Positions 44,083 through 49,213 of a DNA stretch of 49,213 nucleotides are shown one piece after another. Numbering within the stretch: the first letter of the stretch is position 1; every line of letters begins with the position of its first letter. The notes beneath the pieces were generated by a model that was given only the letters and a program-made list of their open reading frames with translations, did no database searches and was not told the origin of the DNA. The stretch is from an uncultured Gammaproteobacteria bacterium (lineage in GTDB: Bacteria > Pseudomonadota > Gammaproteobacteria > Pseudomonadales > Azotimanducaceae), in assembly GCA_913060615.1 (NCBI GenBank), contig CAJXUL010000004.1:1-49213 (forward strand), read 5' to 3'. The position numbers were made by a program, and so were the translations under genes.

Positions 44083-44301
44083 TTATTTATGCTGGTCGGT
44101 ATAAGGCAACAATGCCAGATATCTAGCGCGCTTAACTTCTTTTGCAAGATTACGCTGAAATCGGGCTGTTGCGCCGGTGATACGACTAGGAACGATTTTT
44201 CCGGTTTCACCAATAAACTGCTTTAGTGAATCCAAATCTTTGTAGTCCACTTCAATTTCTTTGAACTGAACTTGTACTCTTCTGCCACCGCCTCTCATCA
44301 T
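44083..44301 (-). CDS. rpsR: 30S ribosomal protein S18
   Basis: The 72-residue protein has the S18 core [26 protein letters not shown] and [18 protein letters not shown]. The usual zinc Cys residues of the C+ type are absent. The start ATG overlaps the rpsF stop (ATGATG); either Met may be used. It binds S6 in the 30S platform. Confidence 0.97.
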   Translation of the reverse strand: MMRGGGRRVQVQFKEIEVDYKDLDSLKQFIGETGKIVPSRITGATARFQRNLAKEVKRARYLALLPYTDQHK

Positions 44302-44786
44302 GATGCTTCTCCTTCAACGGGTGCGTCTGCTGCAGGTTCTGCAACCACTTCAGCTTCTACTGCTGCTTCAGCAACTGGTGCTGCTTCAGCTGCGGATTCA
44401 GCCGCTCTGCTGGCTGATTCTTCTTCACGACGACGATCGCGTTCACGATCTTTCTCTTTGTCTCGCAACTCTTCTTCATAGACTTTGGAGTTGCCAGTGA
44501 CAGCGCCTTTACGTCTGATAACCATGCTGCGGATCACTGCATCGTTAAAGCGGAATGCGCTTTCTAGCTCGTCAAGAATTTCTTGACCCACTTCGATGTT
44601 GAGCATGATGTAGTGTGCTTTGTGCACTTTATTGATTGGGAAAGCCAGTTGGCGACGGCCCCAGTCTTCGGTTCTATGAACCGTACCGTTTCCGCGTTCT
44701 ATCATCCCATGATAGCGTTCGATCATACTTGGTACTTGATCGCTCTGATCAGGATGTACCATAAAAACAATTTCATAATGTCGCAT
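44298..44786 (-). CDS. rpsF: 30S ribosomal protein S6 with long Ala/Glu-rich tail
   Basis: The first 100 residues are normal S6 ([45 protein letters not shown]). The tail of about 60 residues first has an Arg/Glu/Asp-rich helix ([16 protein letters not shown]), then Ala/Glu/Val-rich sequence ([16 protein letters not shown]). E. coli S6 also has an acidic tail (poly-glutamylated by RimK), but this one is longer. The priB gene usually found next is missing. First gene of the operon. Confidence 0.96.
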   Translation of the reverse strand: MRHYEIVFMVHPDQSDQVPSMIERYHGMIERGNGTVHRTEDWGRRQLAFPINKVHKAHYIMLNIEVGQEILDELESAFRFNDAVIRSMVIRRKGAVTGNSKVYEEELRDKEKDRERDRRREEESASRAAESAAEAAPVAEAAVEAEVVAEPAADAPVEGEAS

Positions 44787-45082
44787 TGCGCTTCCTTATG
44801 GTTGACGTCAGTCAAGCTGACGAGTTGCCCCCAAGGATTTACGCTTTCGCTACCATTGTGAAGCAAGGATTAGTCCCGCAAAGCTATTAACTCCGCGGGC
44901 GCGCATTGTAGGCGGCTCTGCACGGGCGCGCAAGGTCTTTGATCCGCTTTAAAGCCACCGCACAGCTAGACTTTTGCATGCGTTTGCCCCGTGTCTGACT
45001 TGCTTTTGGGGCCACACTTTCGGGGACATACCTTTTTCGGCTATCTAATTTGCTGCCCGCTCAATGCCATCAACGTTGCTTA
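44787..45082 (-). promoter_or_regulatory. rpsF operon leader and promoter region
   Basis: This 296-base gap should contain the operon promoter. CGTCAG-tcaag-CTGACG (44806-44822) forms a perfect hairpin 20 bases upstream of rpsF, near AAGGAAG. It may be part of an S6:S18 autoregulatory leader, but the conserved CCG bulge was not confirmed. Confidence 0.45.
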
Positions 45083-45838
45083 CTAAGAGCCGTCGGTTTT
45101 AGCGGCAACTGCTCGCTGGCGAACCATTTCATACAAAAGCACGCCGGTAGCGACCGATACGTTAAGGCTTTCAACACTGCCGAGCATAGGGATACTCACC
45201 AGGTGATCACACAGACTTCGAGTTAGCCGGCGTAGGCCTTTGCCTTCGCTGCCCATGACCAGCGCAGTGGGGCCTTTAGAGTCCATGGTGTCCCAGACGG
45301 TACCGCCTTCTCCGTCAGCGCCGAGCACCCAAACACCTTGGCCTTGAAGCCAGGCAATTGTTCGAGCCAGGTTGGTCACTTGGACCAAAAACAAATCTTC
45401 CGCGCCGCCTTGGGCCGTTTTTAGCACCACCGGACTCAAAGGTGCGCTATTACGCTTGGGCATGATCACTGCGTCTACGCCTGCGGCATTGGCCGTGCGT
45501 AAACAGGCGCCCAAATTCCGCGGGTCTGTTATCTCATCCAATATCAAGATCAGCGGCTCGTTACCAAACTCTGGCCACTTGTCTTTGAGGTCTTTCTCAT
45601 CGGCCAAAGTACGAGAATGGCATTCAAGCAATACGCCTTGGTGGGCTATATCTGGCGCTCGACGCCGGAACCAAATTTCTTCCATGGTCTGAAAGCGCAC
45701 GCTGGCTTCTCGCGCTAGGCTAATGAGCTCGTTGTAACGAGCATCACGACGACCTTTCATCAAATACAGACAGCGCGCCAATGCTGGGGCCTCTCGTAAT
45801 GCAGCTCTCACTGCTTGAATTCCTACCACTTCATCCAT
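45083..45838 (-). CDS. rlmB: 23S rRNA (guanosine-2'-O-)-methyltransferase RlmB
   Basis: The 251-residue SPOUT methyltransferase modifies G2251 of 23S rRNA. The N-terminal substrate-binding domain begins VVGIQAVRAAL. The SPOUT motifs ILDEITDPRNLGACLRTANAAGVDAVI, LVMGSEGKGLRRL and SLNVSVATGVLLYE are complete. It lies downstream of rnr as in E. coli. Confidence 0.96.
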   Translation of the reverse strand: MDEVVGIQAVRAALREAPALARCLYLMKGRRDARYNELISLAREASVRFQTMEEIWFRRRAPDIAHQGVLLECHSRTLADEKDLKDKWPEFGNEPLILILDEITDPRNLGACLRTANAAGVDAVIMPKRNSAPLSPVVLKTAQGGAEDLFLVQVTNLARTIAWLQGQGVWVLGADGEGGTVWDTMDSKGPTALVMGSEGKGLRRLTRSLCDHLVSIPMLGSVESLNVSVATGVLLYEMVRQRAVAAKTDGS

Positions 45839-45858
45839 CTAAATAAACTCGCTCTCTG

Positions 45859-45894
45859 CTTTTGTAACTTTTGTGACTTTTAAGGCTTTTAAGG
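45859..45894. repeat. Tandem 9-base repeat between rnr and rlmB
   Basis: Four units: CTTTTGTAA, CTTTTGTGA, CTTTTAAGG and CTTTTAAGG. No function assigned; a slippage product. Confidence 0.55.
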
Positions 45895-45980
45895 CGGGGC
45901 CAAAACTTGTTGACCAAGAATGAGTGGACCGACCCAGTTTTTATATTTGCTGGAACCAACCCAGACCACCGAACCTAGCT

Positions 45981-48716
45981 TTAACCTTTATCTGCAAACT
46001 TGCTGCGGGGTTTAGCTCGGACCTTTTTCTTTACCTTCTTTTTGCCGACATCGGCATTGCTCTTGCCCTTCTTCTTTTTCTTCGGCTTTTTGCTGACGCT
46101 GGGTTCCGTAGTTGAGTTTTCAGCTTCTGCCGCACTTGCTTCAACCCTATGCCTGCGCCGACTTTCTCTGCTACCTGAAGTGCCGTCTTCTTGGCTAGTG
46201 TTGGTAGGTGCTGCTTCAGCTTTTGCTTTGATCTTGCGTTTGCTGGCTGCCCAAGGATCGTTGGCGTCCATGGCAATTTCTTCCGGGCTGTTTACCTCGG
46301 CATGCTCAGGGCTGTTTTTATTAGAACGCTCAGGGCTGTTTTTACCTTCCGCACGCTCAGGGCTGTTTTTGAGCTCAGGGCTGTTTTTGAGCTCAGGGCT
46401 GTTTTTCCTCCGGCTCTTAACTTTACGGCGATCGTCGCCGCCACCAGCATTCGGCGTCAGGCGCAGTTCAATTTTGGCTTGAGGCGGTTCTACGTTAATC
46501 ACTACAACTTCTATTTCATCCCCCAGGGTGAAACGCTTACCGTTGCGTTCACCGTAAAGACATTGATTGCGTCGGTCATAGCGGAAGTAGTCGGAACCTA
46601 AGTCGGAGATATGCAGAAGTCCCTGGACATAATATTCTTCTATCTCAATGAACAGGCCAAACTCAGTCACTGTGGCAATGGTGCCGCTGACGGTTTCGCC
46701 CACATGCTGGCGCAACAGTTCACACTTTAGCCAAGCTTCAACGGTCCACCCTGCGGATTCTGCGCGACGCTCGTTGTTGGAACACAACTCCCCAAGTGCG
46801 GCTAACTTTTCGTCATCTGGCACCCACTTTTGGCGATTCTTATCGACCTGCAATATGGCCTTGATAGCACGGTGCACGAGTAAATCTGGATAGCGCCGTA
46901 TTGGACTGGTGAAGTGCATATAGCGTTCTAAACCCAGGCCAAAGTGGCCCTTATTTTCTGGGGTATAAACTGCCTGCTTCATGCTGCGCAAAACCAATTG
47001 CTGATACAGCCAGCCGTTGGGCTTCTCTGCCATTTCGCTGAGCAACGTCTTATAAGTTAACGAGCTCGGCACACCTTGAGGAATACTCAACCCAATAGAC
47101 ATTAGGTCTTGGCGAAGATCCTCTAACTTTAGGGAATCAGGCCTGTCGTGCACCCGGTACAAAGAACGGCTGTCATTGGCCTCAATAAACGTTGCAGCGC
47201 ATACATTGGCGTTAATCATGGCCTCTTCAATAATCTGATGCGCCATTAGCCGCGGCACACTAGTCACGCCAGTAACATGGCCGTGCTCAATTTCAATAAC
47301 ACCTTCGCGGCTATTAAAATCTAGGCCGCCGCGATCATCCTTGGCCTGACTAAAGGCCAAAAATACCTGCTTGAGCGCTGCAACTGAGGTCAGTACTCCA
47401 GGCATATCGTCTTTATTGCAGGGCAGTGCTGCATCGTTGTCTAAATGCGCTTGCACCTGCTCATAGGTGAGCCGACCGTGAGAGCGAATAACCGCTTCAT
47501 AAAACTTGTGCTCGCGGACAACACCTTTTACCGACACCGTCATTTCGCACACCAGAGCCAAACGATAGACATCTGGCTTTAGCGAACACAATTCATTCGA
47601 TAAACCCTCGGGCAGCATGGGCACCACAAAGCTCGGCAAGTAAACCGACGTGGTTCTATTTTGCGCTTCAGTGTCTAAGGAGGAGTTGGGCTTTACGTAA
47701 TTGGCTACATCAGCAATGGCAACAATGACCTGCCAACCCTTGCGTCCACCTAGCGACTTTGCATAAACCGCGTCGTCGAAATCTTTTGCTGTTTCGCCAT
47801 CAATGGTCACCAGCGGCGTTTGGGTTAAATCCAGGCGATCTGGATGTTGACTAAGCTGCACAGACTTAGGCAGGCGCGCGACCGCACGTCCAACGGCATC
47901 AGGCCACTCCGTAGGAATGTCTAGACTTTCTATAGTAGAGCTAATCGCCTGCTCAATAACTGAGTCAGACTTTAAAACGTCGACCAAGGCACCAACCAAG
48001 CCATTGCGGTCTTGGTCGAGAATTTGCACACGAACCGTGTCGCCGTGGCTTGCGTTAGCTGGTTTGCCTTCCAACCGAACGCGACCACTAAAGCCGCGAC
48101 CCAATGGGTCTACCTGAAGAAACTTACCCTTGAGGTTGAGCACGCCCACCACCGGACGTGGGCTATATTTGAGAATGCGAGTGACAAGGGCTTGTTCATC
48201 AACCACTTTATATTCGATCTCGTCGCTAGGCCGCCCCGAAAGACCACCTCGTTCAGGCTTGGCTAGGGCAATGCCGTCAACAAAAAGGCGTGGACCAAGA
48301 CCTGTCACTAGACCAGTCAATGCGCCAGCAGTTGGCGCAGTCACAACACCGACCACTTCACCCGGAGATGTGCTTTCTGAGGTTGTGCTCACAGCCGAAT
48401 CTGTGTCCGTAACGGTGTCGGTGCCTTGGGTTAGGGTAGGCGTCTTATTTCTTTTTCGTGCTTTTGCCGGGGAGAGTAGATATTCACGGTTTTCATTGGC
48501 AACAATTTCGCCCAGTCGAACCAAGCCACGCAGTATTTGTCGGACACGCTTTACCCCGTGAGGCTTTGGCGCATCAAGTATCTCAACCATTTGCTGCCAG
48601 GTAATGGGCACAGGGTGCTCAACCAATAAATCAATCACCCGCCGCGCGTTCAAGACTTTTTGCTGAGAACTTCCAGCCGAAGTATTCGAATCATTAGACT
48701 TCGACAAGTTTGACAC
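45981..48716 (-). CDS. rnr: Ribonuclease R with Asn-Ser-Pro-Glu repeat tail
   Basis: The 911-residue 3'-5' exoribonuclease degrades structured RNA. It has an N-terminal winged helix (VPITWQQMVEIL), cold-shock domains, an RNB domain (TIDGETAKDFDDAV with the four catalytic Asp residues) and an S1 domain (GTIATVTEFGLFIEIE). After S1 comes a tail with about seven copies of NSPE (about 758-800: KNSPELKNSPELKNSPER) and a Lys-rich end (KKPKKKKKGK). Start GTG 48716; TTG 48707 with GAAGG upstream is also possible. The tRNA-Leu promoter overlaps its start region. Confidence 0.95.
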   Translation of the reverse strand: MSNLSKSNDSNTSAGSSQQKVLNARRVIDLLVEHPVPITWQQMVEILDAPKPHGVKRVRQILRGLVRLGEIVANENREYLLSPAKARKRNKTPTLTQGTDTVTDTDSAVSTTSESTSPGEVVGVVTAPTAGALTGLVTGLGPRLFVDGIALAKPERGGLSGRPSDEIEYKVVDEQALVTRILKYSPRPVVGVLNLKGKFLQVDPLGRGFSGRVRLEGKPANASHGDTVRVQILDQDRNGLVGALVDVLKSDSVIEQAISSTIESLDIPTEWPDAVGRAVARLPKSVQLSQHPDRLDLTQTPLVTIDGETAKDFDDAVYAKSLGGRKGWQVIVAIADVANYVKPNSSLDTEAQNRTTSVYLPSFVVPMLPEGLSNELCSLKPDVYRLALVCEMTVSVKGVVREHKFYEAVIRSHGRLTYEQVQAHLDNDAALPCNKDDMPGVLTSVAALKQVFLAFSQAKDDRGGLDFNSREGVIEIEHGHVTGVTSVPRLMAHQIIEEAMINANVCAATFIEANDSRSLYRVHDRPDSLKLEDLRQDLMSIGLSIPQGVPSSLTYKTLLSEMAEKPNGWLYQQLVLRSMKQAVYTPENKGHFGLGLERYMHFTSPIRRYPDLLVHRAIKAILQVDKNRQKWVPDDEKLAALGELCSNNERRAESAGWTVEAWLKCELLRQHVGETVSGTIATVTEFGLFIEIEEYYVQGLLHISDLGSDYFRYDRRNQCLYGERNGKRFTLGDEIEVVVINVEPPQAKIELRLTPNAGGGDDRRKVKSRRKNSPELKNSPELKNSPERAEGKNSPERSNKNSPEHAEVNSPEEIAMDANDPWAASKRKIKAKAEAAPTNTSQEDGTSGSRESRRRHRVEASAAEAENSTTEPSVSKKPKKKKKGKSNADVGKKKVKKKVRAKPRSKFADKG
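46283..46405 (-). repeat. In-frame repeats encoding NSPE units in rnr
   Basis: The motif CAGGGCTGTTTTT (plus strand) recurs five times, two of them as perfect 18-base direct repeats, with two further degenerate copies. All are in frame with rnr, so copy number can change without breaking the gene. Confidence 0.8.
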
Positions 48717-48739
48717 CTTCTATTAGTTTTAAGTAAAGT
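48710..48739 (+). promoter_or_regulatory. Sigma70-type promoter of tRNA-Leu
   Basis: TTGACA (48710-48715), 18-base spacer and TAAAGT (48734-48739) with a GC-rich discriminator CCGCGACC, typical of stable-RNA promoters under stringent control. It overlaps the divergent rnr start codon. Confidence 0.75.
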
Positions 48740-48763
48740 CCGCGACCTTATCAGACCGCACAT

Positions 48764-48850
48764 GCCCAGGTGGTGAAATTGGTAGACACGCTAGCTTCAG
48801 GTGCTAGTGGCCGTAAGGTCGTGGAGGTTCAAGTCCTCTTCTGGGCACCA
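48764..48850 (+). tRNA. tRNA-Leu (anticodon CAG)
   Basis: An 87-base tRNA. Acceptor GCCCAG pairs with CTGGGC, with encoded 3' ACCA. D-arm GGTGGTGAAATTGGTAGAC, anticodon stem-loop GCTAG-cttcaggt-GCTAG with anticodon CAG, a long variable arm GGCCGTAAGGTC and T-loop GTTCAAGTC (class II) identify leucine. It closely resembles E. coli tRNA-Leu(CAG). Divergent from rnr, as in Pseudomonas. Confidence 0.97.
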
Positions 48851-49165
48851 ATTATCGGCACAGCATATGGCTGTCTTTCGCCCAATTCCCACCCAAAGTG
48901 ATCTTTAGACCTGCTCTTCCGGTAGCCGCTGAGCGAATGACATTTCCGTCGGCCCACGATAACAGAAGATCAGCTCTTATTGGCAAAGAGAAATACGCTC
49001 TTGAACCACTCAGCCCTTCTGCCAGCATTATTGCAGGTCTTCTGCCCTGGCTTTTATTCCTACGCAAAACCCGCAGCAAAGCGGACCCACCGACTAGCTG
49101 CCCATCTGCCTAGTGGGGCAATAGAATAAATAGGCGCGTTGCAAAGTGTCCATTCAGATGTTGAG
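48851..49165. other. Unassigned sequence after tRNA-Leu
   Basis: About 315 bases of genomic sequence with overlapping short frames on both strands (plus 48898-49113, minus down to 48852). Neither has a recognised family or good ribosome binding site, so none is called. Confidence 0.4.
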
Positions 49166-49213
49166 CTGTCTCTTATACACATCTCCGAGCCCACGAGACG
49201 GACTCCTATCTCG
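49166..49213 (+). other. Illumina Nextera adapter (not biological)
   Basis: CTGTCTCTTATACACATCT is the Tn5 mosaic-end read-through, followed by CCGAGCCCACGAGAC (Nextera read 2), an 8-base index GGACTCCT and ATCTCG, the start of P7. It is untrimmed adapter at the contig end. Confidence 0.97.

Noticed and set aside
46283-46405. Repeats on plus strand look like a small CRISPR-like or tandem array
   Set aside because: They are in frame inside rnr and encode NSPE units with no spacer diversity and no cas genes.
48852-49112. Open frames on both strands after tRNA-Leu (possible integrated element)
   Set aside because: No integrase, repeat of the tRNA 3' end or family match was found; the contig ends too soon to judge.

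Overview
The window looks like chromosome from a gammaproteobacterium, most likely a free-living marine one of the OMG/Cellvibrionales type; the genus cannot be fixed from sequence alone. The gene orders tRNA-Leu / rnr-rlmB-rpsF-rpsR-rplI-dnaB-radA and nrdR-ribD-nusB-thiL-pgpA are typical of Gammaproteobacteria. Many lipoprotein-type secreted hydrolases, a Coq4-type quinone protein and a class I photolyase fit an aerobic, sunlit-water lifestyle. The right edge is not biological: the last 48 bases match an Illumina Nextera read-through adapter, so the window ends at a contig end.

Layout. 1-7.1 kb: loosely connected metabolic and secreted enzymes (partial amidohydrolase, DUF1993, MetX-like hydrolase, GNAT, YgjP-type metalloprotease, Coq4, S41 protease). 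7.3-13.9 kb: a light/oxidative-stress and membrane-lipid neighbourhood containing a response regulator, photolyase, histidine kinase, DUF2878 protein, NTF2-like lipoprotein and a DUF1295-DUF6134 fusion. As I recall, such genes often sit in sigmaE-ChrR photo-oxidative clusters; here a two-component pair is present and no sigma/anti-sigma pair is visible. 14-27.2 kb: class III CoA-transferase, M28 peptidase, OmpA lipoprotein, RraA-like protein, an RND efflux pair with a palindromic operator candidate, acyl-CoA synthetase and type B carboxylesterase. 27.3-35.4 kb: housekeeping genes xseB-ispA, then pgpA, thiL, nusB, ribD, nrdR and glyA on the minus strand, and ettA. The usual ribE-ribBA-ribH genes between ribD and nusB are missing.

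35.4-40.3 kb is the most unusual part: an integron gene-cassette array without an integrase in the window (CALIN-like), inserted between ettA and radA. Seven minus-strand cassettes, each with a single ORF, are separated by imperfectly palindromic attC sites. I find eight attC-like sites, and the gene-proximal stop codon often lies inside the attC core. The cassettes encode a TIR-domain protein with an uncharacterised N-terminal half, a PD-(D/E)XK nuclease-like protein, three membrane or membrane-associated small proteins and two unknowns. The array is AT-richer than its flanks and ends in a broken eighth cassette. TIR and nuclease cassettes suggest a phage-defence cargo, which is inference.

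40.4-48.9 kb: conserved replication, translation and RNA-processing genes (radA, dnaB, rplI, rpsR, rpsF, rlmB, rnr) on the minus strand, then tRNA-Leu(CAG) on the plus strand with a recognisable promoter. RNase R carries an unusual Asn-Ser-Pro-Glu repeat in its tail.
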